Shown here piece after piece: positions 1 to 6,782 of a DNA stretch of 12,170 nt; within the stretch, counting starts at the first letter, position 1; each line of letters opens with the position of its first letter. The notes beneath the pieces are model-generated. The model was given only the letters and a program-made list of their open reading frames with translations. It had not been told where the DNA came from and ran no database searches. A program made the position numbers and the translations under genes. The stretch is from JBEKYD01 sp049509915 (GTDB lineage Bacteria; Acidobacteriota; Terriglobia; Bryobacterales; Bryobacteraceae), in NCBI GenBank assembly GCA_049509915.1, contig JBEKZL010000228.1, positions 1 to 12,170 on the forward strand. Direction: 5' to 3'.

Positions 1-144
1 CGCGACTATCCGCGCCAGGCCATCCCCCCGCAATTTGATTTTTCAATCCCGGAAATCGCCCGCCTCGCCACCCACCAGATCCGCCTCGCCGAAGCCAAAA
101 AGCTCCTCCAGGCGACCCAAAAGCCCCTCCGTAAGGCCGCCTGA
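1..144 (+). CDS. C-terminal fragment of an unidentified protein
   Basis: Reading frame 1 is open from the first base to a TGA at 142-144 and encodes 47 residues, so the start lies outside the window. The fragment begins RDYPRQAIPPQFDFSIPEIA and ends in a lysine- and alanine-rich helix-like tail (LAEAKKLLQATQKPLRKAA). The third codon positions are mostly G or C, as expected for a real gene in this DNA, and the stop is followed by non-coding sequence. There is no recognisable motif in so short a piece and I do not assign a family. It points towards, and is convergent with, the efflux operon on the other strand. Confidence 0.55.
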   Translation, partial: RDYPRQAIPPQFDFSIPEIARLATHQIRLAEAKKLLQATQKPLRKAA

Positions 145-351
145 CCGCAAAAAGCCATTCGTTCAGGCCCCGTGGAGCGGACTCTGCCCCAAGGTGTGTC
201 TGCCCTGCACCGTCGGCTTTCGACCCGGCGTTCTTGTCTTTCGTAGCGCCGGCGATCTTTGTTTGAATGTCGCCGGTGTCTTTAGCCGCTCCCGGCGCAA
301 AACTGCCTTCCGAACCGCCGCTCCACAACGGTCTCCAATTGATACTGGCGG
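145..351. other. Non-coding spacer between convergent genes
   Basis: These 207 bases separate the end of the partial plus-strand gene from the stop of the minus-strand RND gene. I see no credible gene here. Reading frames that cross it continue antisense through the RND gene and are shadows. The spacer holds two possible hairpins, listed separately, and the word TCTGCCCCA at 183-191, which recurs in other spacers of this window. Convergent gene ends explain why only termination signals would be expected. Confidence 0.6.
246..279 (+). terminator. Possible hairpin terminator for the partial gene
   Basis: CCGGCGA at 249-255 pairs perfectly with TCGCCGG at 270-276, and three further outer pairs include two G-U wobbles. 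The 14-base loop is T-rich. Only a weak CTTTAG follows on the plus strand, and the hairpin lies about 100 bases after the stop, so an intrinsic terminator is possible but not convincing. Confidence 0.3.
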
Positions 352-353
352 TT
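313..353 (-). terminator. Possible hairpin at the end of the efflux operon
   Basis: GGCGGTT at 347-353 overlaps the stop codon of the RND gene and is perfectly complementary to AACCGCC at 313-319, with a 27-base loop. On the minus strand a TTTT run follows about 12 bases later. The long loop and distant T-run make this a weak candidate for the operon's terminator. Confidence 0.25.
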
Positions 354-3300
354 ACACTTCGTCTTCCGATTCGATGGCCGGAAGCACATCGTGCTCGCCT
401 GCCATCCACACATATAACGTGGGCAGCAGGAAGATACTCATCACCAGGTCGGAAATCAGGCCGCCGACGATCACAATGGCAAACGGCCGCTGCGAATCGG
501 AGCCGATCCCATGCGACAGCGCGGCCGGCAACAGGCCCAAAGTCGCCACCAGCATGGTCATCATGATGGGACGGAGCCGCAGCACCGCTCCCTCCACGGC
601 GGCATCCTCGATGGCGTTGCCGCGGACGCGAAGCTGGTTGATGTATTCCAGCATGATAACCCCGGTCTGGACGGAGACTCCAAACAGCGCCAGGAATCCG
701 ACTCCGGAAGAGACGCTGAAATTGGTATGAGTGATCAGCAGGGCCAGCAAACCGCCGATGCGCGCCAGCATCACGTTGACCAGAATCAGCATCGCCCATT
801 TGAAGGAGTGAAACATCGAATAGAGGATCATGAAGATCAGCAGCACCGTGAGCGGCACAATCAGCAGCAGCCGCGCTTCGGCTCGTTTCTCACTTTCGTA
901 TTCGCCTTCCCAATCGATGTGGTAGCCACGCGGCAGTTGAACTTTGGCGTTTACCTTCGCGATCGATTCTTCGACGGCGCCGCCCAGGTCCCGCCCGCGG
1001 ACGCTGTACTTGATGGCAATATAGCGCTGGTTGCCCTCGCGATAGATTTCCGAGGCGCCGTCGCGTTCCTCCACTTTGCAAAGCTGCGCGAGGGAAACCC
1101 GCTCTCCGGTGGGAGAAAGCAAGCGAATCTGTTCAATGGCCTGCTTGGTGTTGCGGTATTGGGGAAGGTAACGCAGCACCAGGTCGTAGCGCGCCTCGCC
1201 CTGCAATACCTGGGTGAGCGCGTTTCCACCGGCCGCGGTCTCAATGGCGTCCTGAACGTCGGCTACATTGATCTGGTAGCGGGCGGCTTTCTGGCGATCC
1301 ACCTCGAAATTGTCGTTCGGCTGTCCCAGGACGCGAAACACGCCTAAGTCCTCGATTCCCCGCACATGGCGCATGATGGCCACAATCTGATCGGCCTTGT
1401 CTTCCAGCAATCTCAAGTCGTCGCCATAGACCTTGGTAGCCAATTGGCCTTTGACGCCGCTGACCGCCTCCTCCATGTTGTCGGCAATCGGCTGCGAGAA
1501 ATTCCAGATGGCGCCGGGGATCTTGCCGACCTCGTCGTTCATGGCGGCGATCAGTTCCTCCTTGTTCTGGTGGAAGGCGGGGCGCCACTCTTCCTTGGGC
1601 TTCAGGTCGACGAAATATTCGGTGTTGAAAAAGCCGGTGGTATCGGTGCCGTCATCCGGACGCCCCACCTGGCTGGTACACTGTCGAACTTCGGGAAAGG
1701 AGCAAAGTAGTATCCGAACCTGGTTCGACACGCGGATGCCTTCGGATTGCCCGGTGGAGGGCGCCAGCGTTCCGCGCACCCAAAGCGCGCCTTCATCGAG
1801 ATGCGGCAGAAACTCCGAACCGATCACCCCGCCTAGCCACAGATACAGCGCCACGCCCAGGCCGGCGACGCCTCCGGCCACGGTGATAACGCGCATGCGA
1901 ATCGCCAGGCGCAACACCCGCCGGTACACGCCGGTCAGCCAGATCATGACCGGGTTGTGCCACTCGCGCGTTCCCTTGGGATAGAAGAAACTGGCCAGCA
2001 CGGGCGCGATCAGCATGGAAAAGATCAGCGCGCCCAGCAGAGCGAAGGCGACGGTCCAGGCCATGGGTTTGAACAAACGCCCTTCCACGCGCTGCAGCGT
2101 GAAGATGGGCAGGTAGGCGGTGATGATGATGCCGATGGCGTAGAATACCGGACGCTGCACCTCGTGGGCGGCGTCGAAGATCTTCTGTTTCGGCGTGCGG
2201 AAGTCGTCGGCGTGGCGGCGGCTGAGATGCCGCACGATGTTTTCCACCATCACCACCGATCCATCCACCACCATGCCGAAATCGAGCGCGCCGAGCGAGA
2301 GCAGGTTGGCGGGGATGCCCTTCAGGCTGAGGCAGGTGGCGGCGAACAGAAGCGAAAAAGGAATGGTGAGCGCCACGATGATGGCGCCGCGGGCATTGCC
2401 GAGGAACAGAAGCAGAATGACGACGACCAGGAAAATGCCGTCTCTCAGATTGTGCAGCACCGTGTGGGTGGTGAGAGTCACCAGGTCGCTGCGATCGATG
2501 AAGGGGACCACTTTCACGCCGCGAGGTAGGATGGTCGTGTTCAGTTCCTTGACTTTTGCCTGGATTCCCTTGAGCACTCCATCGGCGTCGGCGCCTTTTC
2601 GCAGCAGCACGATTCCGGAAACCACGTCGGGGTTATCGACCAGCACTCCATCCCCGCGGCGAATCGCCCGCGCGAATTGGCCGAGACGTATTTTCGGCCC
2701 TTGCGCCACCTCCGCGATATCCCTCACCCGGAGCGCGGTGCCGTTCTTGGTCGCGATCACCGTATTCTCGATATCGCGCACGTTCCTGACCAGGCCTACT
2801 TCGGCGATATTGACCTGCTGCAGACCCGCTTCAATGAAGCTGCCGCCGGCGTTGGCGTTGTTATTGGTGAGCTGTTGCTCCACCTGGCCCAAGCTGAGCC
2901 CGTAGGCCACCAGCGAATCGGGATCGATCCGGACCTGATATTCGCGCGTGGGGCCGCCGAAGCTGGCCACGTCGACCACGTTGGGAACGGCCTTGAAGTT
3001 CTTCTCGACCACCCAGTCTTCGAGCGACTTCAGCTCCATCACGTCGTACTGAGGGTTGGTGCTCTGCAAGGTGAAAAAGTAGATCTGGCCGACCGGGCTC
3101 CAGTCGGTGCCCATTTGGGGCGACACATTCGGCGGCAAGGTCACTTGCGCCAGCCGCTCCAAAACCCGTTCGCGGTTCCAGGCATTTTCCTCGGTATCGT
3201 CGAAGATCAGCTTCAGATCCGAGAGCCCGAACAGCGAAAAGCTGCGCAAATGGACGACGCCGGGGATTCCATTCATGACCACTTCCAGCGGAATGGTGAC

Positions 3301-3492
3301 CTGCTGCTCGATCTGTTCGGCGGAGATGCCGGGCCATTGGGTGATGACTTCCACGTAGTTGTTGGCCACGTCCGGATACGCTTCCACCGGAAGGTTGTGA
3401 AACGAAACCGCTCCCCAGGCGAACAGCAGCAACGCCATCGCCACCACCAGAAAGCGGTTCTCCAGCGCGAAATCGACCAGCTTGCGAATCAT
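352..3492 (-). CDS. RND efflux pump, inner-membrane permease (CzcA/CusA, heavy-metal type)
   Basis: Proton-driven inner-membrane pump of a tripartite exporter, 1046 residues, the usual length of the HME-RND family. A first membrane helix at about residues 10-30 precedes a large periplasmic domain. A helix block at about 345-540 follows, then a second periplasmic domain and a C-terminal helix block. The fourth-helix motif DFGMVVDGSVVMVEN carries D404, D410 and E417. These are the acidic residues expected for proton relay, and the pattern is closer to the CzcA (divalent cation) signature than to the AIGAMVDAA type of copper/silver pumps. Substrate cannot be fixed from sequence alone. The ATG at 3490-3492 follows directly on the TAG of the adaptor gene, so translation is probably coupled. 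The pump is the last gene of the operon. The family assignment is secure; zinc, cobalt, cadmium or a non-metal substrate are all open. Confidence 0.97.
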   Translation of the reverse strand: MIRKLVDFALENRFLVVAMALLLFAWGAVSFHNLPVEAYPDVANNYVEVITQWPGISAEQIEQQVTIPLEVVMNGIPGVVHLRSFSLFGLSDLKLIFDDTEENAWNRERVLERLAQVTLPPNVSPQMGTDWSPVGQIYFFTLQSTNPQYDVMELKSLEDWVVEKNFKAVPNVVDVASFGGPTREYQVRIDPDSLVAYGLSLGQVEQQLTNNNANAGGSFIEAGLQQVNIAEVGLVRNVRDIENTVIATKNGTALRVRDIAEVAQGPKIRLGQFARAIRRGDGVLVDNPDVVSGIVLLRKGADADGVLKGIQAKVKELNTTILPRGVKVVPFIDRSDLVTLTTHTVLHNLRDGIFLVVVILLLFLGNARGAIIVALTIPFSLLFAATCLSLKGIPANLLSLGALDFGMVVDGSVVMVENIVRHLSRRHADDFRTPKQKIFDAAHEVQRPVFYAIGIIITAYLPIFTLQRVEGRLFKPMAWTVAFALLGALIFSMLIAPVLASFFYPKGTREWHNPVMIWLTGVYRRVLRLAIRMRVITVAGGVAGLGVALYLWLGGVIGSEFLPHLDEGALWVRGTLAPSTGQSEGIRVSNQVRILLCSFPEVRQCTSQVGRPDDGTDTTGFFNTEYFVDLKPKEEWRPAFHQNKEELIAAMNDEVGKIPGAIWNFSQPIADNMEEAVSGVKGQLATKVYGDDLRLLEDKADQIVAIMRHVRGIEDLGVFRVLGQPNDNFEVDRQKAARYQINVADVQDAIETAAGGNALTQVLQGEARYDLVLRYLPQYRNTKQAIEQIRLLSPTGERVSLAQLCKVEERDGASEIYREGNQRYIAIKYSVRGRDLGGAVEESIAKVNAKVQLPRGYHIDWEGEYESEKRAEARLLLIVPLTVLLIFMILYSMFHSFKWAMLILVNVMLARIGGLLALLITHTNFSVSSGVGFLALFGVSVQTGVIMLEYINQLRVRGNAIEDAAVEGAVLRLRPIMMTMLVATLGLLPAALSHGIGSDSQRPFAIVIVGGLISDLVMSIFLLPTLYVWMAGEHDVLPAIESEDEV

Positions 3493-4629
3493 CTACTGTT
3501 CCACCGTGTTCTGGAACACCAAGGCGTTCGACACCACCGGAACGCCCGGCCGGAGCCCGCGCACCACCTCCTGCGCGTTGTCGGCGAGCATGTTTCCCGT
3601 GGCCACTTCCATGCGCTGGAACCGCCCATTTCCCAACGGGGTATAGACGAACTCACGGTCGTGCAAGTGGAGCACGGCGGTGGACGGAACGGTGGCAAAT
3701 TTCTCGGCGGTCAACCCGTGAAAGGTCGCGGTGACGAACATACCCAGCCGCAGCAGTCCGGGGTTCTCCACTTCGAGGCGCACCTTCGCGGTGCGGATGT
3801 TGGGGTCCATGACCGCCCCGATGTTGCCGATCCGACCCTTCAGAATGCGGTCCGGATACGCGGTCAAATGGATGTCGGCATACTCGCCCAGATGGACCTG
3901 AGGCAGGTTGTTCTCATATACGTCGCAGATGATCCAGACGTGCGAGATATCGGAGATGGTAAAGGGATTGGGCGGCGTCAGCGCCTGCACTCCCGAGGCG
4001 GTGGTGATTTCCTGATCGGTAATGACTCCCGCCACCGGGGCGTACACGGCGACAATCCCGGTGGGATGGTCGGGGTCGGAGTCGAGCAGGCGGAGATGCT
4101 CGGAACTGGTTTCGAGATCGACCTTGGCATTGTCCTCGGCGTTCTGGGCTACTTCGAGAGCGCTCTTGGGAATGGCTCCGTTGTCGAACAGAAGCTGGGC
4201 GCGCGCGAGCTGGATCTTCGTCAGTTCCTCGTTCTTGACGGCTTTACGATAGTCGGAAAAAGCGCCGGCGATGTCCGAGCTGCGGATCTTGAACAGGAGC
4301 TGCCCTTTCTTGACATCGTCGCCCAGCCGGGCGTCGACTTCGAGAACCCGGCCCGAAGCGAGCGACGGCACCGGCACCTGTCGCGACACGTCGGGACTGA
4401 CTACGCCGGTTACATTTAGCTCAGGAGCGGCGATGTGTTCCCCGGCGGCCACTACTGGAAACTGGTCCGGGTGGTCCACCTTGAAGTTATTCGGGTCCAT
4501 ATCGGGCTCCACGCGGGTGGGAACCGGACCCGAGCCGCCGTTCTGCGCCTTGACTTTCGCTTCGCACCCGGCGCAAGCCAGGATCAGGCCTGCCGAGAGA
4601 GATACTTTCAACAGCAGTAATCGATTCAT
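3493..4629 (-). CDS. RND efflux periplasmic adaptor (membrane fusion protein), lipoprotein
   Basis: Periplasmic adaptor joining the RND pump to the outer-membrane channel; 378 residues, normal for the CzcB/CusB type. The start is ATG at 4627-4629, giving MNRLLLLKVSLSAGLILACAGC, a lipoprotein-type signal with Cys19 or Cys22 as the lipidated residue. An AGGAGG sits 7 bases upstream. Frames extended further upstream run 80 codons into the channel gene and are not needed. Visible parts are a lipoyl/barrel-sandwich half around residues 75-115 (SGRVLEVDARLGDDVKKGQLL), a short alpha-hairpin at about 120-165 (KAVKNEELTKIQLARAQLL), the second lipoyl half (VYAPVAGVITDQ) and a beta-barrel with the membrane-proximal domain to the end. 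No His- or Met-rich metal-binding N-terminus is present. Its first four bases overlap the end of the channel gene (ATGA). Confidence 0.95.
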   Translation of the reverse strand: MNRLLLLKVSLSAGLILACAGCEAKVKAQNGGSGPVPTRVEPDMDPNNFKVDHPDQFPVVAAGEHIAAPELNVTGVVSPDVSRQVPVPSLASGRVLEVDARLGDDVKKGQLLFKIRSSDIAGAFSDYRKAVKNEELTKIQLARAQLLFDNGAIPKSALEVAQNAEDNAKVDLETSSEHLRLLDSDPDHPTGIVAVYAPVAGVITDQEITTASGVQALTPPNPFTISDISHVWIICDVYENNLPQVHLGEYADIHLTAYPDRILKGRIGNIGAVMDPNIRTAKVRLEVENPGLLRLGMFVTATFHGLTAEKFATVPSTAVLHLHDREFVYTPLGNGRFQRMEVATGNMLADNAQEVVRGLRPGVPVVSNALVFQNTVEQ

Positions 4630-5909
4630 GGAATAACCTCCTGGCCGGCGGCCATGGTCATCTGGGCCGCGGCGGTCAAGTAAGACCCAATCAGGTTCAA
4701 GTACGCCAGGCGGATGTCGCGATAGGATTTCTCCGCGTCCAGGAAATCCAGCAAGGAGGCGCCTCCATGCTGGTAGGAGAACGAAGTCCTGTCGCGAACG
4801 TCCGTGGCTAGCGGCAAGTATTTGGCCTTGTACGGCCGCAGCAGATTCAGGGCTTGTACCAACGTCCAATACGACGAATCCACATCGCTGAACACCTGGG
4901 CTTCGGCGGCGTCGCGCAGCCGCTCGTTGCGGCCGATATCGACCTGGGTGCGGGCTTTCTCGCCCTGGTTGCGGTCGAAGATACGCAGTGGAATGTCGAC
5001 GCTGAAGCCGAGATAGACCGGGATGGGAGGATTGCGCGCGAAATCCATGCTGAAGGTGGGATCGGTGGTGCCGTTTGCGACCGCGAGGTGGTAGTTGGTC
5101 TTAGCCAGATCCACGGACTGTACGGCCTCTTTCAAATCCGGCCGCGCCGCCACGGCGACGGCGCGATATTCGGCTAGCGGCTTGAGCTGGTCGATGAAGT
5201 CATAAGGGCCGACGACGTCGAACTGTTCGATGGGCGTGCGGTCATTCAACAGTTGCAGCATCTGGATCTTGTTGGTACGGAGATTCACGGTGGCGGTTTC
5301 GAAATCGGCTTCGAACTGCGCGCGCTCGAGTTCCAGGCGGTTCAGATCCACGAGGGCCAGGTCGCCGGCGCTGAAACGCTTGCGGTTCACGTCCAGCTCT
5401 CGATCCCAATATTCCAGGTTCTCTCGCGCGTTTTGCAGCACCGCTTTGGCTTGCAAGGTCTGGACGAACGCGTTCCGCAGGGTGAAAAGCAGCCCCCTCT
5501 CCTGATCCTGGTAGCTGGAGCCGGCGATCTGGGTTGATTTTTTGGCGCTTTCGAGCCGCAACTCCCGCTTGCCGCCCCGTTCATGAAGGTAGCTGATGGA
5601 GCCGGACGGAAACGTGTAGGCAAAAGGGCGGTACACGTTCGGGCCGCCGCTGGGCGAAGGCTGGGAGGTGAAGGGGTTGATCTGGTCGAGGCCCGCGCTC
5701 AAGTCCGGGTTGGGGCGAAGATAGGCGGTGATCTCACTGGCCAGGGATTCGTCGATATTTGCCCGGGCGGCCTTCAGCGTCGGATTCGTGGCTTCGAACT
5801 TGTCCTTGATCTGTTGCCAGGTGAAAACGCTCTGTGCAAATACGCCCGCCGGCAGCAGCCATGCGGCCAGGGTTGCGCGTCCGCCGGCGCGGAATCGGCT
5901 CCACCTCAT
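4626..5909 (-). CDS. TolC/CzcC-type outer-membrane efflux channel
   Basis: Outer-membrane factor of the same exporter, 427 residues. I chose the ATG at 5907-5909 because it yields an export signal (RFRAGGRATLAAWLLPAGVFA, cleavage likely after Ala25) followed directly by the family start (SVFTWQQIKDKFEATNPTLKAARANIDES). Longer versions reaching back to about 6248 cross the divergent promoter region and have no signal peptide. Two outer-membrane efflux repeats are visible. The first has the coiled-coil stretch AFVQTLQAKAVLQNARENLEY. The second includes PLRIFDRNQGEKARTQVDI and ends with FSYQHGGASLLDFLDAEKSYRDIRLAYLNLIGSY, both typical of the CzcC branch. It is first in the operon, so it follows the promoter. 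The Shine-Dalgarno is weak (GAAG a few bases before the ATG). Confidence 0.95.
   Translation of the reverse strand: MRWSRFRAGGRATLAAWLLPAGVFAQSVFTWQQIKDKFEATNPTLKAARANIDESLASEITAYLRPNPDLSAGLDQINPFTSQPSPSGGPNVYRPFAYTFPSGSISYLHERGGKRELRLESAKKSTQIAGSSYQDQERGLLFTLRNAFVQTLQAKAVLQNARENLEYWDRELDVNRKRFSAGDLALVDLNRLELERAQFEADFETATVNLRTNKIQMLQLLNDRTPIEQFDVVGPYDFIDQLKPLAEYRAVAVAARPDLKEAVQSVDLAKTNYHLAVANGTTDPTFSMDFARNPPIPVYLGFSVDIPLRIFDRNQGEKARTQVDIGRNERLRDAAEAQVFSDVDSSYWTLVQALNLLRPYKAKYLPLATDVRDRTSFSYQHGGASLLDFLDAEKSYRDIRLAYLNLIGSYLTAAAQMTMAAGQEVIP
4637..4642 (-). promoter_or_regulatory. Ribosome binding site deciding the adaptor start
   Basis: The minus strand reads AGGAGG here, 7 bases before the ATG at 4629. 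It lies inside the last codons of the channel gene and supports the lipoprotein start over the much longer upstream reading. Confidence 0.8.
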
Positions 5910-5980
5910 AAGCTTCGACTCTAGCCCGCTCCGGCACGGCAAGCCACCTATCTTGTTTCCAGCCAGGCTATCGTTCGATT

Positions 5981-6003
5981 TATCTTTTGACGAGCCAAAG
6001 ATA
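5981..6003. promoter_or_regulatory. 23-bp inverted repeat, candidate operator
   Basis: TATCTTT at 5981-5987 is mirrored exactly by AAAGATA at 5997-6003 around a 9-base centre. An overlapping outer pair, GCTATC at 5967-5972 and GATAGC at 6000-6005, adds to the symmetry. The site lies 72 bases upstream of the channel gene and 114 bases upstream of the regulator, the right place to control both. Which protein binds is unknown; the neighbouring LuxR-type regulator is the obvious guess. Confidence 0.4.
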
Positions 6004-6103
6004 GCGTGCGGCCATCGAAAGATTTCACCGGAAGACCTTGGCGAAGCGGCCCACGGAGCGTAACATGCAGGAACAGGGCAGACATAGAAGTGAAACAAGC
6101 ATC

Positions 6104-6108
6104 GGAGG
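6104..6108 (+). promoter_or_regulatory. Ribosome binding site deciding the regulator start
   Basis: GGAGG, 8 bases before the GTG at 6117. It selects this GTG over an earlier in-frame GTG at 6090 and an ATG at 6006, neither of which has such a site. Confidence 0.75.
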
Positions 6109-6116
6109 CGCGGCGA

Positions 6117-6764
6117 GTGAAGCTGGCCTTGGTCGACGATAACGGGCTTTTTCGGGAAGGGCTCGGCCGCCTGCTGGCGTCGGAGCCGGATATGGAAGTG
6201 GTGGGCCAGTGTGCCCATTTCGGCGAGGGGTTGGAACTTCTGGCGCACTCCCTCGCGGATATCGTCCTGCTGGAGCTGAAGATCAAGGCCGAATCGAGCG
6301 ACGAGTTTATCTCCGCCGCCCGGCGAGCCGGCTACCGGGGGAAGTTCTTCCTGGTCACGGGTGCGATCGATGCGGCGCGGTCGGCCGCCGTACTGAAACT
6401 GGGCGCGTCCGGAATCTTTCTGAAGTCCGACTCCTCACGCCGCCTGCTGCACGCGGTTCGCCTCATTGCCAGCGGCGAAACCTGGGTGGATCAGAAGGTG
6501 ATTCAGCTCATCGCCGACCGTTACCCGCAGCATGAGGAACTTAGCTTGAACTGCCTCACCGAGCGGGAGCAAATTGTTTTGAAAGGGTTGCTCGATGGGC
6601 TGACCAACAAGAAAATCGGCAGCCAGGTGGGTGTATCGGAGTCCGCCATCAAATCGACGCTGCAGCAACTGTTCGAAAAAGCCGGCGTGCGAACGCGAAG
6701 CCAACTGGTCCGCGCCGCGCTCCAGGGAGGGATCGCTTCGTCGCATAGCCAGTCGCCCGGATGA
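6117..6764 (+). CDS. NarL/FixJ-type response regulator with Glu in place of phospho-acceptor Asp
   Basis: DNA-binding response regulator of 215 residues, the normal length for the NarL/FixJ family. The GTG start gives VKLALVDDNGLFREGL, the classic receiver opening, and has a good GGAGG. The receiver spans about residues 1-120. The acidic pair D7/D8, Thr81 (LVTG) and Lys103 (IFLKSD) are in place, but the expected phospho-acceptor position reads IVLLELK with Glu53, not Asp. The C-terminal LuxR-type HTH is intact at about 143-205 (LTEREQIVLKGLLDGLTNKKIGSQVGVSESAIKSTLQQLF). No histidine kinase is nearby. A glutamate there often mimics the phosphorylated state, so the protein may act constitutively or by a non-phosphorylation signal; that is inference. 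It is divergent from the efflux operon and convergent with the radical SAM gene. Confidence 0.93.
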   Translation: MKLALVDDNGLFREGLGRLLASEPDMEVVGQCAHFGEGLELLAHSLADIVLLELKIKAESSDEFISAARRAGYRGKFFLVTGAIDAARSAAVLKLGASGIFLKSDSSRRLLHAVRLIASGETWVDQKVIQLIADRYPQHEELSLNCLTEREQIVLKGLLDGLTNKKIGSQVGVSESAIKSTLQQLFEKAGVRTRSQLVRAALQGGIASSHSQSPG

Positions 6765-6780
6765 TTTTCGGATCGGGCGA
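6753..6780. terminator. Hairpin between convergent gene ends, possible bidirectional terminator
   Basis: TCGCCCG at 6753-6759 and CGGGCGA at 6774-6780 are perfect complements with a 14-base loop. The structure includes the stop codon of the response regulator and ends two bases before the stop of the radical SAM gene. There is no T-run beyond either arm, only TTTT in the loop, so termination by it is uncertain. Confidence 0.4.
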
Positions 6781-6782
6781 AC

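Larger units (their letters stand above)
5910..6116. promoter_or_regulatory. Divergent promoter region of efflux operon and response regulator
   Basis: This spacer of 207 bases must contain the promoters of both divergent units. Its middle part (about 5950-6005) is more AT-rich than the surrounding coding DNA. A TTGACG at 5987-5992 resembles a -35 box for the plus strand, but I see no good -10 at the right distance and do not call a promoter. A 23-bp inverted repeat is listed separately. Confidence 0.6.

Noticed and set aside
2677..4419. Plus-strand reading frame of 580 codons
   Set aside because: It is antisense to the RND pump and adaptor genes, both certain, and its product shows no domain and a His/Asp/Arg-rich shadow composition.
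4630..4869. N-terminal extension of the adaptor by 80 codons
   Set aside because: It overlaps the channel gene, has no export signal, and the internal ATG at 4629 has a strong AGGAGG followed by a lipoprotein signal.
5910..6248. N-terminal extension of the channel protein by 113 codons
   Set aside because: It would cross the divergent promoter region and the start of the response regulator, and would bury the signal peptide.
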